A stretch of 64,000 nucleotides of DNA from Emcibacter sp. (GCA_021774785.1 JAJFIQ010000006.1:1-64000), one strand, 5' to 3'; shown: positions 1-10,020, numbered from the stretch's first letter. The notes: generated by a model not told the origin, from the sequence alone. Numbers and translations are program-made.

Positions 1-1678
1 TGGTAATGGTTTCTGCAACCACAGACAGCGCATCACCGTCAACGTCACTGTCATTACTGAGAACATTACCCGCCAGCACCGTATCTTCCGTACCAGTGAA
101 GCTGTCCGCCACAGCAACAGGACCGTCATTACTGCCGGTCACGGTAACCGTCGCTGTCGCCGTATCATTGCCGCCCTGACCATCAGAGATATCATAGCTG
201 ATCTCAACCGTCGCTGTCTCCCCGTCATCAAGACTGTCATAAGCCGTGCCCGGGTCATAGTTCAACGTGCCATCAGGCTTGATGGTAACATTGCCCGCAC
301 CAGTACTGACCGAAGCGTTCGTCACACTTAAAGTATCCCCGTCAACGTCACTGTCATTGGCCAGCACATCAATGGTCACAGAGCTATCTTCATTGCTCGT
401 CGCCGTATCAGAGGTCGCAACAGGACCGTCATTGCTGCCGGAATCTACCGGATTTTCGTCTACTGGTGTCACATCGATAGTAGCCGTCGCAGAAACACTT
501 GTAGTACCGTCAGATACTGTGAAGTTGAATGGCACATCGTCACCGTTAAAATCGAGTTTTGGATTAAAGGTATAAGTTCCATTACCATTGTCGGTAACCG
601 TTCCAAATGTGTCATCAACACCTACACTAGTCACGTTAAGACTATCACCGTCCACATCGGATGAATTGACCAAAAGGTCTTCCGCCGAAAAAGTAACGGA
701 TGTATCCTCCAAAACAAACCCAAGATCTATAGCACCAACAATAGGGCCATCATTACTACCGGTTACGGTAAGGTTAGCTGTTGCCGTGTCTGTTCCACCC
801 TGTCCATCGGAAATAGAATATGTGATTGTAACAGTATCTGTTTCACCATCAGCCAAATGATCAAAAGCACTGCCTGGGTTAAAGGTGATATTTGAGCCAT
901 CATGTGAAACGGCACCAAGACCATTATCTACGATGGCATCCGTAATGAAAACACTATCATTATTTGCATCGGTATCATTGGCAAGAACATTGATAGTGAA
1001 AGTCTCATTTTCGTCCAAAGCACTGGTGTCATCATTCGCTATCGGTGCAATATTATTGTCCGTATCGCCTCCGTCATCTACTGAAGGAGTATCATCTACT
1101 GGCGGAGTCACATCTACCGGTGTATCGTCTATTGGAAGTGTATCATCTACTGGTGTATTGTCTGCCGCTTCCTGAGGTTCTGCAAACTGCTGATCCGCTG
1201 TATCTTGTACAGAAGCAACATTCTCTGCTGGATCAGGCACTTCGATTTGCGGGGTTACATCCGTTTGTGGTATTGATCCAAATTCGAGTTCAGAAGTAGC
1301 CGTCCCTGAAGTCGTCGTAGGCGTTCCAAAACCACCCACATCCTCTGATAGCTCATTGTTTTTTTGAAATTCGGATAATTTGGCTTCTGCTTGTTCTATG
1401 TTTGTCAGAACCGGTGAGCCATCAACGAAAGTATTCTCAACTGAAGCTGAAGGAAATACAGAGTTATCCTCCTCCGGAAATCCGGCACCCTTATCATTTC
1501 TTCCACCCATATGGATGTTGGCCCTGGTTTGCGTATCCTGCGTGTTATCCTCAATACCGGCATCAAGACGATCATCAGCCTCCTGATCACGCTTAACACG
1601 ATCAGCACCCTGTACGATGGGATCCAACTCAATATCAGAATCGTTTGCTTTCGATTTATCCTGATTATTGTCCGCCAT
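1..1678 (-). CDS. Giant Ig-like/VCBS repeat adhesin, N-terminal part (partial)
   Basis: An uninterrupted minus-strand frame runs from an ATG at 1678 to the left edge (about 559 codons), so the C-terminus is missing. A GGAG ribosome site lies 9 bases upstream. The first ~200 residues are hydrophilic and low-complexity, with no signal peptide, and include repeated PVDDT-type units. After that come tandem ~100-residue cadherin/VCBS-like domains with recurring motifs such as NDGPVA, LANDSDVDGD and SDGQGG. Such proteins are calcium-binding surface or biofilm adhesins (LapA/BapA class) exported by type I secretion from a C-terminal signal, which would lie outside the window. The divergent T1SS genes at 2059-7492 fit this. 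I do not see the LapA-type N-terminal retention module. Exact function and ligand are unknown. Confidence 0.85.
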   Translation of the reverse strand, partial: MADNNQDKSKANDSDIELDPIVQGADRVKRDQEADDRLDAGIEDNTQDTQTRANIHMGGRNDKGAGFPEEDNSVFPSASVENTFVDGSPVLTNIEQAEAKLSEFQKNNELSEDVGGFGTPTTTSGTATSELEFGSIPQTDVTPQIEVPDPAENVASVQDTADQQFAEPQEAADNTPVDDTLPIDDTPVDVTPPVDDTPSVDDGGDTDNNIAPIANDDTSALDENETFTINVLANDTDANNDSVFITDAIVDNGLGAVSHDGSNITFNPGSAFDHLADGETDTVTITYSISDGQGGTDTATANLTVTGSNDGPIVGAIDLGFVLEDTSVTFSAEDLLVNSSDVDGDSLNVTSVGVDDTFGTVTDNGNGTYTFNPKLDFNGDDVPFNFTVSDGTTSVSATATIDVTPVDENPVDSGSNDGPVATSDTATSNEDSSVTIDVLANDSDVDGDTLSVTNASVSTGAGNVTIKPDGTLNYDPGTAYDSLDDGETATVEISYDISDGQGGNDTATATVTVTGSNDGPVAVADSFTGTEDTVLAGNVLSNDSDVDGDALSVVAETIT

Positions 1679-2058
1679 GATTATATTCTCCAGTCACATA
1701 CAAAAAACACATTGAGGTACCCTACAAAAAAATATTGCAGAAATAGTCCATCTGGAAATTTTAACAGCTAATGATAAACAAAATGTTTCCACTTATGGTT
1801 AATGAATATTAACCTTCCAATTAAAAACAATATAAATTTCAGATAGTTATATATTAAAAGTCACAAATAATTTTCATAAAATTTGAACTATTAATGTACT
1901 CTAAGTTCAAAAATTAACCATTATTCAACTCAATAATCGTAATGAAGGAATTTAAGCATTAGATTTGTAACAATAAATTAAGTATTACGTAAGTAAGAAG
2001 TAATCATAAACCTTATAGTGTTACCTATTTGATTAATTAAAAGGTTTGAAGATAAAAT
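1679..2058. promoter_or_regulatory. AT-rich divergent promoter region with CtrA-like half-sites
   Basis: This is a 380-base AT-rich stretch between the divergent adhesin and T1SS genes, with no credible ORF. It holds ATGGTTAA at 1795-1802 (the reverse of TTAACCAT), TTAACCTT at 1809-1816 and TTAACCAT at 1914-1921. The first two form the inverted repeat GGTTAAT-N4-ATTAACC. TTAACCAT resembles the alphaproteobacterial CtrA half-site. Regulation by CtrA is inference. Confidence 0.4.
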
Positions 2059-3792
2059 ATGACTGCATCCAGCGTAGATTTACCAAGGAATTTGGATCTG
2101 ACCAATCACCAGAAATCCCAACCGGGATTCACACCAATAATGAGGCCCGATATTCTGGTGGCTTCTTTATTTCTAAATGTGCTGTCGCTGGCATTACCAA
2201 TAGTCCTACTACAGGTATATGATAGAATTATTCCCAATGTGGCACTGCAAACCCTGACCTTACTTATATTTGGTTTGATCATCGTTTTGATCATTGACGT
2301 TTTATTACGAACTGCACGCTCATACCTGTCGGGATGGATCGGTGCTAAGTATGAACATGAGGTGGGTTGCCTAGCTGTTGAAAAAATATTGAGAGCAGAC
2401 CTGCAGGAATTGGAGAAAGTCTCCCCCGGCGTTCATTTGGACCGTCTGTCATCAATTGATTCAGTACGGGATTTTTACGCAAGCCAGGCGGGACTTGCTC
2501 TGGTCGACCTGCCCTTTATCTTCTTGTTTTTAGGCCTTTTAGGATATATTGGCGGTGCTCTGCTAATTGTTCCGGTTATTTTGCTCCTTATATTAAGCTG
2601 CGTTGCCTTTGCCATTGGAGTGCGCCTGAAAGAAGCCCTTAAAAATGACACTCTGTGGGAAGACCGCAGATACAGTTTCATCATTGAAGTGCTCGGTGGA
2701 ATACATTCTATAAAAAGCATGGCCATGGAAAACCTCATGGGCCGCCGATATGAAAAACTCATGGAAAATTGTTCCAAAGCCTCATATGAGGTGATTTTCC
2801 TTAGTGGTTCGTCTCAGGGAATTGGTAGCATTTTCTCGCAAATTACCATGGTGGCGGTTGCCAGCATTGGAAGTATTCTTGTCATAAACGGGGATATCAC
2901 CATGGGAGCATTAGCGGCCAGTACGCTACTCGCAGGCCGTACAGTTCAGCCTTTGTTGAGGGCCCTTGGAATTTGGACACGGTTTCAACATATCCAGATC
3001 GCCAACGAAAAATTAGAACATATCAACAATATAGCCAACGAGCGTCCAACGGAAACCACCGACATTGAAACTGTCAATACTATTGAAATGAAAGATTTCA
3101 GTTTCGGTTATGAAGAAAATAGCAAGAAAATACTGAACAACATCAACTTGAAATTCAAGCATGGTGACATCATCGGCATTCGGGGCGGTAACGGGTCAGG
3201 AAAATCAACTTTACTCTGGTCACTTATGGGGGGATTGAAACCAACATCTGGGGAAATATTAATCAATGGTCAAAATCCGCAATGTTTCTCCACCGACAGT
3301 TTACGTAAACGAATAGCCTACCTCCCCCAAAAACCCATCATGTTCCGGGGTACTATTTTGGATAACCTGACCATGTTCCGAGGGGATGAATATATTGATG
3401 ATACTGTCAAAATAGGAGAAATGCTGGAACTGAACAAAATTCTGGCCCGCATGCCTGATGGTTATGAAACCGTAATTGGTGATGGTGCACAAAGCGAAAT
3501 ACCAACCGGAATAGCCCAACGAATTACTATCGCAAGATCATTGGCCGCCAAGCCGGACGTGATCTTATTTGATGAAGCTAACTCTGGCTTGGATACAAAA
3601 TCCGATAATAATCTGCAAAAATTAATTGAACAACTTAAAGGCAGCTGTACCATCATACTGGTCAGCTATCGCCCCTCCCTCCTGAGATTGGCAGATAGAC
3701 TATATGACTTGAAAGATGGTCATTTAACCGAACTGAAAGATAAGAATAAGCAATCCCCGTCCTCTCCACAAAATAAAGGGGGACAAAAATGA
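2059..3792 (+). CDS. Type I secretion ABC transporter ATPase/permease, no C39-like domain
   Basis: This 577-residue protein has an N-terminal ABC transmembrane domain (hydrophobic segments from about residue 35) and a C-terminal nucleotide-binding domain. Walker A is GGNGSGKST (K382) and Walker B is VILFDE. Two catalytic elements are abnormal. The LSGGQ signature is replaced by IPTGI (481-485), and the H-loop histidine is a tyrosine (Y537 in VSYRP). Architecture resembles PrtD-type T1SS ATPases. Its stop overlaps the start of the next ABC gene by 4 bases, and an HlyD-family adaptor follows, so the two ATPases probably work together, perhaps as a heterodimer, to export the divergent adhesin. 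The outer-membrane TolC partner is not in the window. Confidence 0.85.
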   Translation: MTASSVDLPRNLDLTNHQKSQPGFTPIMRPDILVASLFLNVLSLALPIVLLQVYDRIIPNVALQTLTLLIFGLIIVLIIDVLLRTARSYLSGWIGAKYEHEVGCLAVEKILRADLQELEKVSPGVHLDRLSSIDSVRDFYASQAGLALVDLPFIFLFLGLLGYIGGALLIVPVILLLILSCVAFAIGVRLKEALKNDTLWEDRRYSFIIEVLGGIHSIKSMAMENLMGRRYEKLMENCSKASYEVIFLSGSSQGIGSIFSQITMVAVASIGSILVINGDITMGALAASTLLAGRTVQPLLRALGIWTRFQHIQIANEKLEHINNIANERPTETTDIETVNTIEMKDFSFGYEENSKKILNNINLKFKHGDIIGIRGGNGSGKSTLLWSLMGGLKPTSGEILINGQNPQCFSTDSLRKRIAYLPQKPIMFRGTILDNLTMFRGDEYIDDTVKIGEMLELNKILARMPDGYETVIGDGAQSEIPTGIAQRITIARSLAAKPDVILFDEANSGLDTKSDNNLQKLIEQLKGSCTIILVSYRPSLLRLADRLYDLKDGHLTELKDKNKQSPSSPQNKGGQK

Positions 3793-6029
3793 CTGGTGAG
3801 GACGTTATAGCAGATCAGAACAGAAAAAAATCAAACGGCCCTGCGCGGGAATTGATGGATAATCTGGAAAATAGTATGCAGGAAGGCGTTACGCTTTCTG
3901 TGTCCGATGCGGCCCAGATGGCCAAGGCTTTCAATACCGGAAAAATTGGCTCTTTCAGTGCCAAGTCCCCCTTTGCATCATGCCTTCTTCCGCTTCTTAC
4001 CGCATTGGGATGGCGCGGGAATATCAGGGGGCTATTCGAAGCCCTGCCCCATTTTGCTGATAGCCTTGATTTAACAGAATTCCGCAATACGCTGGCACAT
4101 TTACATTTTAAAACGGTACAGTCCTCGGCCTGTATATCACAAATAGACGAAAGACTGTTTCCCTGTATTTTTGCTGAGCGGGAAGACCACCCAATCGTAA
4201 TTCTATCAAAAGAAGATGACGGCATAAGAATATTTGATAGCGCGGACCGAAAAGAGAAAATCCTTGAGGATACCTCAATAACCGGCAGGGCCTATTTTAT
4301 ATCCTCTGAATTTACAACACAAACCAACAAGAAAAAGCAGGTAAAACCTGAGGAAAACTGGGTTGGGAATTTGGCCCGGCGTTTTAAGTCCACTATAAAA
4401 CAACTTTTTGCCATGACCTTGGTACTAAATATATTCGCACTTCTTGTACCGTTGTTTATCATGGCTATTTATGATCAGGTAATTCCCTCAAAATCCGGGG
4501 AAACCTTGGCCTATCTGGCAGGCGGGGTCGCTTTTGCCATTCTTTGCGAAATTTTTCTACGAATTATCCGTTCAAGATTTGTCGCCTACCTGGGGGCACG
4601 AGTGGAAAATATCGTCACCAACGCCACTTTCCAGAAACTATTATCCCTGCCCCCGTCCATGACGGAGTCATCCCCGATCGGGGCACAGGTTTCCAGACTG
4701 AGGGAGTTTGATGCCATCAAAGGATTATTTTCGGGCACGCTGGTAAATGTGGTTCTTGAACTGCCCTTCGTGGTAATATTCATTGCGATTATTGCTATTT
4801 TAGGCGGCTCACTCGCCTATATTCCCATAGCAATGATGGGGGTATTTGGCCTTGTTGCTTTTATCATGATGCCCTCCATGAAACATAATGTGGTGTTATC
4901 AAGCCGTCATAAAGCCGAAAAACATGGTTTTCTAGTGGAAAGTATGTCCAACCTTCGTACCATTAAGCAAACCGCATCTGAACAATCCTGGCATGATCGC
5001 TTCCGGCATTTATCGGCTGATGCGGCTTATTCACATTTCCGCACATCCTATGTTTCCCTGTTAATGCAAAGTCTGGCACAGGCAATCATGATGGGTGCTG
5101 GGGTAGCAACAGTAGGATTTGGCGTATTAAAAATTCTGGATGGTGATATGACGGTTGGTGCGCTGATCGCCTGTATGGCTCTGGTCTGGAGGGTTCTGTC
5201 CCCCTTGCAGAGCCTGTTTTTGACCCTGACCAGACTGGAACAGACAATCAATAGTGTAAAGCAGATTAACCTTTTGATGAAAATCAATTCGGAAAATGAT
5301 CCAGATCCGTCTAACCTTTCCCAAAGGGAATTTTCCGGCCATATCATCATGGATCGCGTCAGCTTTCGCTATCGACCAAATGCGGAACCAGCCCTGTTGG
5401 GGGTGACATTTGAAGTAAAGCCCGGGGAAATGATGTCTATCATTGGCCCCAATGCTTCCGGTAAATCCACGGCCCTTAAATTGCTGTTGGCCATGAGCCG
5501 TCCACAAGCGGGGCAGGTAATATTGGACGGGATGGATATCCGTCAAATCAATCCTATTGCCCTGCGGCGTTCTATTGCCTATGTGCCACAGGAATCCCAT
5601 TTCTTTCATGGAACAATTGCCCAGAACCTCAGGCTCGCCCAACCAATGGCTACAAATGAGGAACTGACCGAAGCCTGTACAAAAGCCAATGTTATGGATG
5701 ATGTTAACGCGCTGGCATACGGCTTTGAAACCCGCATAGGTGATCAATCTATTCAAAGTCTACCGACAAGTTTTAAACAAAGAATCTCACTGGCACGGGC
5801 CTATTTGAAAAAAGCCCCGATCCTGCTTCTTGATGAACCGGCCAAAACTTTGGATTTTGAAGGAGATTCTGCTTTTATGAAATCCCTTGATTCCATGAGA
5901 GGCAAGATGACAATCCTGATGATTTCACACCGCCCAAGTCACATTAAAATGGCGGATAAAGTACTTGTATTAGAAGATGGCATGGTACATAAGTTTGGCA
6001 CACCAGCAGACGTTTTTCCAGATCTGTAG
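3789..6029 (+). CDS. Type I secretion ABC transporter with N-terminal C39-like domain
   Basis: This 746-residue protein has about 180 N-terminal residues resembling the inactive C39 peptidase-like domain of HlyB/LapB-type exporters, then an ABC transmembrane domain (hydrophobic segments from about residue 200) and an NBD. Walker A is GPNASGKST and Walker B is ILLLDEP. The H-loop histidine is kept (H714 in ISHRP). The signature motif is LPTSF (658-662) instead of LSGGQ, paralleling the change in the upstream partner. Translation is coupled to the upstream gene through an ATGA overlap. The role is export of a large RTX-like adhesin across both membranes with the HlyD-like protein downstream. 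The family call is firm; the pairing with the first ATPase is inferred from gene order. Confidence 0.87.
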   Translation: MTGEDVIADQNRKKSNGPARELMDNLENSMQEGVTLSVSDAAQMAKAFNTGKIGSFSAKSPFASCLLPLLTALGWRGNIRGLFEALPHFADSLDLTEFRNTLAHLHFKTVQSSACISQIDERLFPCIFAEREDHPIVILSKEDDGIRIFDSADRKEKILEDTSITGRAYFISSEFTTQTNKKKQVKPEENWVGNLARRFKSTIKQLFAMTLVLNIFALLVPLFIMAIYDQVIPSKSGETLAYLAGGVAFAILCEIFLRIIRSRFVAYLGARVENIVTNATFQKLLSLPPSMTESSPIGAQVSRLREFDAIKGLFSGTLVNVVLELPFVVIFIAIIAILGGSLAYIPIAMMGVFGLVAFIMMPSMKHNVVLSSRHKAEKHGFLVESMSNLRTIKQTASEQSWHDRFRHLSADAAYSHFRTSYVSLLMQSLAQAIMMGAGVATVGFGVLKILDGDMTVGALIACMALVWRVLSPLQSLFLTLTRLEQTINSVKQINLLMKINSENDPDPSNLSQREFSGHIIMDRVSFRYRPNAEPALLGVTFEVKPGEMMSIIGPNASGKSTALKLLLAMSRPQAGQVILDGMDIRQINPIALRRSIAYVPQESHFFHGTIAQNLRLAQPMATNEELTEACTKANVMDDVNALAYGFETRIGDQSIQSLPTSFKQRISLARAYLKKAPILLLDEPAKTLDFEGDSAFMKSLDSMRGKMTILMISHRPSHIKMADKVLVLEDGMVHKFGTPADVFPDL

Positions 6030-6031
6030 GG

Positions 6032-7492
6032 ATGAATATGAGCGAAGAAAAAGAAAAGAAACAAGAAAATGATGCCCGGATGTCGCTGGATGATGTCCGC
6101 AATCTGGTTTCGACCGGTGCCAATAAACTTGACCAGTTGACGGAGAAGGCAACGGAACTTGTTCGCCAGAAAAAGACGAAACCCGTCGGCTATTACACCC
6201 GTTTCCTATCCCGAGCTATTCTTCTTGAAGAATCCGGCCCACCCCATGCCATCATTACAACGGTGGGCATTATCTCCCTGTTTCTGTTTGGTGTGATTAC
6301 ATGGGCTGCCGTAACGACATTAAATGAAACCAGTGTTGCCATCGGACAAATTCGGCCCGCATCCAGCGTTCAGCCTGTTCAGCATTTGGAAGGTGGCATT
6401 GTGTCACAAGTCCTTGTTGATGAAGGTGATACCGTTGAAAAAGGCCAGCGTATCCTGACATTAGCCCCGACGGCCGCCATGTCCAACCTTGACCGTATTA
6501 AGGCACGTCATATAGCCCTCACGCTACAGATTATCCGCCTGAAGGCCTTTGCTGCAGATGAAAAAGGTGATTTTTCAGAATATGAAAAAACCTATCCTAT
6601 ATTGGTTCAGGATCAACGGGATGTACTCGTGCAACAGAATAAATCCCGAACGGCACAACAAAAGGTGATCCGTTCGCAAGTGGATGAACGACAGAATGAA
6701 CTGGTTCTTCTTAATCGTCAGGAGAAAACCGAAGAGAAAAACCTGGAAATTATCGCCGAAGAATTAAAAATGCGTCAGGAACTGACCGAAAAAGGGTTGG
6801 GATCAAAAATAATACTTCTGGAAGTCCAGAGGGCCCATAACAAGGCAGAAGGCGACCTGATACAAACCCAATCAAAAAAAGCCAGCATCAGGGCAACCAT
6901 TGCACAGGTTAAGGGAAACCTTGTGGCCCTGAATGAAAAAATGCGCAATGAATCGCTCATTCAGGTGGATGCCTTGAGCAGTGAAAGAGCAGAGGTATCA
7001 GCCGAGCTCACCCAACTGAATGATAGAGTGAGGAGACTTGCCATACTCTCCCCCTCACTAGGGATCGTCAAGGGGCTAAAATATCGCACCATCGGTAGTG
7101 TCATTCCCCCCGGTGATGTGGTAGCAGAAATTGTGCCAATATCTGACAGTCTGGTGGCAGAGGTCAGAATATCACCGCGCGATATTGGTCATGTTGAGGT
7201 TGGCACCAAGGTTCTGTTAAAGATCGATACCTATAATTATGCCCGATATGGCAGCATTACCAGCAACCTTGCCCGGGTATCGGCATCATCATTTATCGAC
7301 GAAGAAGGCAATACATATTTCAAAGGGCTAGTGGAACTGCCCCAAAATTACATCGGAACGGACCCAAAATCCAACCGCATAACATCCGGCATGACCGTGG
7401 TAGCAGATATTCAAACAGGCAAAAAAACCCTGCTGCAATATTTGGCCAAACCAATAAATAATGCGCTCGATACCTCATTCAGAGAGAGATAA
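6032..7492 (+). CDS. HlyD-family type I secretion membrane fusion protein
   Basis: This 486-residue periplasmic adaptor has a cytoplasmic N-terminus of ~75 residues and one membrane anchor at about 80-105. A lipoyl half-motif follows (GGIVSQVLVDEGDTVEKGQ, about 120-140), then a long coiled coil and a C-terminal beta-barrel region ending in the GMTVVADIQTGKK motif typical of HlyD/PrtE proteins. It starts 3 bases after the second ABC gene. A second in-frame ATG at 6038 is better spaced from the GGGA ribosome site and may be the true start. It bridges the inner-membrane ATPase(s) to TolC. The 3' end overlaps the convergent pnuC by 18 bases. Confidence 0.9.
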   Translation: MNMSEEKEKKQENDARMSLDDVRNLVSTGANKLDQLTEKATELVRQKKTKPVGYYTRFLSRAILLEESGPPHAIITTVGIISLFLFGVITWAAVTTLNETSVAIGQIRPASSVQPVQHLEGGIVSQVLVDEGDTVEKGQRILTLAPTAAMSNLDRIKARHIALTLQIIRLKAFAADEKGDFSEYEKTYPILVQDQRDVLVQQNKSRTAQQKVIRSQVDERQNELVLLNRQEKTEEKNLEIIAEELKMRQELTEKGLGSKIILLEVQRAHNKAEGDLIQTQSKKASIRATIAQVKGNLVALNEKMRNESLIQVDALSSERAEVSAELTQLNDRVRRLAILSPSLGIVKGLKYRTIGSVIPPGDVVAEIVPISDSLVAEVRISPRDIGHVEVGTKVLLKIDTYNYARYGSITSNLARVSASSFIDEEGNTYFKGLVELPQNYIGTDPKSNRITSGMTVVADIQTGKKTLLQYLAKPINNALDTSFRER

Positions 7493-8089
7493 ATTCACGT
7501 CTTTGATAGAACGCCACCATGCCACAAGTCCTATAGTTGCCAGCACCAGAAAGAAGCCATAAAGAGCGCTGAAGATATAAAGCCCCTTGGCTGAATAGAT
7601 GCCAATGGCCAAAACATCAACGGTAATCCATAGCATCCAGTTTTCCAGAAATTTTCGGGCCAGAAAATACTGGGCAATCACGCTCAAGACGGTTGTAGTG
7701 GCATCCCAGTAGGGCAAAGCCGCATCCGTATTCCGGTCCATCAAAAGCCCCAGAACAAGCACCCCGGAGGCCGCGAAACCGGCCCATTTAATGCGCTGAA
7801 AATTATTTAATGTGGCAACTCGTAGCTCATCATGCTGAGCATTACGCCCCTGCGCCCAATTATACCAGCCGTATAATTGCAACATCAGAAAAAATATCTG
7901 TAGGCCAAAATCGGAATAGAGTTTGGCATCCCATACAACCCAGCCAAACAGGCTGACCATGACGATCCCCACCGGAAAATTCCAGATATTCTGACGGATC
8001 AACAGAATAATATTAGTAACCCCCAGTACTGTGGTAATCGCCTCTATCCGGTTGTTCATCAGATAGGCCGTAACATCCGTAAAACTCAA
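7475..8089 (-). CDS. pnuC: Nicotinamide riboside/mononucleotide transporter PnuC
   Basis: This 204-residue polytopic inner-membrane protein of the PnuC family has aromatic-rich helices (IRQNIWNFPVGIV, LYGWYNW, NWMLWITVDVLAIGIY), including the conserved W-rich segments that bind the nicotinamide riboside substrate. It imports NAD precursors by facilitated diffusion driven by intracellular phosphorylation. The start is TTG at 8089, with AGGG just upstream. Its tail overlaps the convergent HlyD-like gene. No kinase (nadR) is adjacent, and no riboswitch is visible in the 37-base upstream gap. Confidence 0.88.
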   Translation of the reverse strand: MSFTDVTAYLMNNRIEAITTVLGVTNIILLIRQNIWNFPVGIVMVSLFGWVVWDAKLYSDFGLQIFFLMLQLYGWYNWAQGRNAQHDELRVATLNNFQRIKWAGFAASGVLVLGLLMDRNTDAALPYWDATTTVLSVIAQYFLARKFLENWMLWITVDVLAIGIYSAKGLYIFSALYGFFLVLATIGLVAWWRSIKDVNLSLSE

Positions 8090-8126
8090 GCCACCCTCTC
8101 CCTGTTATATTTCAGCCCGTCACATC

Positions 8127-9068
8127 CTAAAGTCTTTTTTCTATGGCATCCCACAAGAGTGCTGAAATATCCGTGCCGTCAAAGCGTTGGATTTCCTGTA
8201 TGCCCGTCGGTGACGTGACATTTATTTCTGTCAGATAATCACCGATCACATCAATGCCGACGAATAACATGCCCTGCTCACGCAATGTGGGGCCAATGGC
8301 GTCACATATCTGGATTTCACGATCGGTGAGTTTAGTTTTACGGGCTTCGCCGCCCACATGCATGTTGGAACGAACCTCGCCCTCCTGCGGCACACGGTTT
8401 ATGGCACCAACGGCCTCGCCGTCAATCAGGATGATCCGTTTATCGCCCTTTACCACGTCCGACAAATATTGCTGGACAATAAAGGGTTCGGGATAGAACT
8501 CCTGAAACATTTCGATCAGACTGTTTAAGTTCTGATCGTCTTCGCGAATTCTAAAAACACCCGCTCCACCGTTGCCATACAATGGCTTGACGATGATATC
8601 TTTATGTTCCGCGCGGAACTGTTCCACATCACGCCGATTACTGGTGATCAGGGTCGGCGGCATGAGGTCGGGAAAACGGGTCAGAAATATCTTCTCCGGT
8701 GCGTTGCGTACTGATGCCGGATCATTAACCACCAAAGTTTTCGGGTGAATATGCTCCAGAATATGTGTGGCGGTAATATAGCCCATATGAAAGGGCGGAT
8801 CCTGCCGCATCAGAATTACATCCACATCCTCTGCCAGATCAATTGTATCCATTGCCCCAAATGAAAAATGGTTACCCAGCTCACGACGTAGTGTCAGGGC
8901 GCGGGCGTATGCCGTCACCTTGCCGTCCTGAAATGAAAGGTCATTCACATCATAATGATAGAGCTTATGGCCCCGCTTTTCCGCTTCTAGCCCCAAGGCA
9001 AAGGTGCTGTCACCATTAATATCAACTGATTCAATGGGGTCCATTTGTAACGCAACGGTTAGGCTCAT
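8127..9068 (-). CDS. gshB: Glutathione synthetase
   Basis: This 313-residue cytosolic ATP-grasp ligase joins gamma-glutamylcysteine and glycine to make glutathione. Family motifs include MDPIESV near the N-terminus, [11 protein letters not shown], the ATP-grasp glycine-rich loop [13 protein letters not shown], and the C-terminal [12 protein letters not shown]. Length is normal for GshB (about 315). It sits in a minus-strand housekeeping run with sirB1-like, yraN and rsmI genes, an order common in alphaproteobacteria. Confidence 0.96.
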   Translation of the reverse strand: MSLTVALQMDPIESVDINGDSTFALGLEAEKRGHKLYHYDVNDLSFQDGKVTAYARALTLRRELGNHFSFGAMDTIDLAEDVDVILMRQDPPFHMGYITATHILEHIHPKTLVVNDPASVRNAPEKIFLTRFPDLMPPTLITSNRRDVEQFRAEHKDIIVKPLYGNGGAGVFRIREDDQNLNSLIEMFQEFYPEPFIVQQYLSDVVKGDKRIILIDGEAVGAINRVPQEGEVRSNMHVGGEARKTKLTDREIQICDAIGPTLREQGMLFVGIDVIGDYLTEINVTSPTGIQEIQRFDGTDISALLWDAIEKRL

Positions 9069-9099
9069 TTTTGAGTGTTCCTATTCATGTAGTTTTTGG

Positions 9100-10020
9100 T
9101 CATTCTTTTTCAGGTATTTTCAGGATATTACCACCCTTTATTTCCAGGGCGCGCTTCTCCAAGTCCTGCAACATAGTCATAATCTGTTGTTCGATCAGAT
9201 CATTTTGTTCAAATTTTTTAATATTTTCCAGACAATAACGTAGCCGTTTGCTGGCTTGTTCAAATTTTTCCACATGAGCCTGCAACATACCCAATTCATA
9301 ATGATGTTGTATATTCTGTGGATCAATCATCACCAGCCGTGACAGGATATTTATCGCCTGTCCAAGGTCACTGACCTTTAGGCAGCGCACCTTGATATTA
9401 CTCAGCAAACGCACCAAAATATCACGGTCCGTAATGGCTTGGTAATATTCCGGCTGTAATTCCGTATCGGCATCAGAGAATTTCTGGAGCATATCACGCA
9501 AATCCTTTGCCTCCAACATTTTGCCCCCATTAAACGGATCAATGATCACCTGTCCATCCTTTGCGGGGTCTTTGCCGTGAAGCCGTATCAGGAAATGTCG
9601 TGGGAATTTCAGGCCTTCAATATGCCAGCCCTGCGCCCGCGCCGTATGTATATACAAGATACCTAATGACACCGGCAACCCCTTCCGGTTATCAATTACC
9701 GACATAAGGTTGGCATTTTGCAGGTCATCATAATATTCAGTATTTCCAGTATATTCATGACGCTCATGCAGAACCGTAATCAAGGCCTTGGCGCGATCCA
9801 AAGCCGAATCTGACTGAACATTTTCCCCTTTGAGGTCAAGGTCGAGAATTTCCAAATGATGTTCATATTTCTGGAATGAAACACCGGGCCGGTCCATCGA
9901 TGCCAATATCAAGGCGATATGGGCAATATTATCAAGCGATCCATCACCGTCTCCTACCGCCTTTAACTGTGCCAAATATTCTTTATTCTCTTCGTTCAAT
10001 TGTTCTCGTTCCTCTGCCAT
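9100..10020 (-). CDS. SirB1-family transglutaminase-like/TPR protein
   Basis: This 306-residue protein has a transglutaminase-like N-terminal domain (residues ~40-200; motifs RKGLPVSLGILYIHTA, HFLIRLHG, IIDPFNGG) followed by a TPR-like tail ending in a charged helix. It belongs to the SirB1/Transglut_core2 family, whose molecular role is not settled. It overlaps the 3' end of yraN by 25 bases and is probably cotranscribed with it. The E. coli homolog is somewhat shorter, so the tail here is extended. Confidence 0.85.
   Translation of the reverse strand: MAEEREQLNEENKEYLAQLKAVGDGDGSLDNIAHIALILASMDRPGVSFQKYEHHLEILDLDLKGENVQSDSALDRAKALITVLHERHEYTGNTEYYDDLQNANLMSVIDNRKGLPVSLGILYIHTARAQGWHIEGLKFPRHFLIRLHGKDPAKDGQVIIDPFNGGKMLEAKDLRDMLQKFSDADTELQPEYYQAITDRDILVRLLSNIKVRCLKVSDLGQAINILSRLVMIDPQNIQHHYELGMLQAHVEKFEQASKRLRYCLENIKKFEQNDLIEQQIMTMLQDLEKRALEIKGGNILKIPEKE

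Noticed and set aside
40-1175. Recurrent DNA repeats that could suggest a CRISPR or satellite
   Set aside because: Repeat spacing (~300 bases) and in-frame translation show they are protein-domain repeats; there are no short uniform spacers.
267-1596. Several plus-strand open frames (Ser/Thr/Val-rich) over the left 1.6 kb
   Set aside because: They are antisense to the repeat adhesin; their repetitive composition mirrors its VCBS-type repeats, and none has a family signature.
8090-8126. Riboswitch upstream of pnuC
   Set aside because: The gap to gshB is only 37 bases, too short for a known NAD-type riboswitch.
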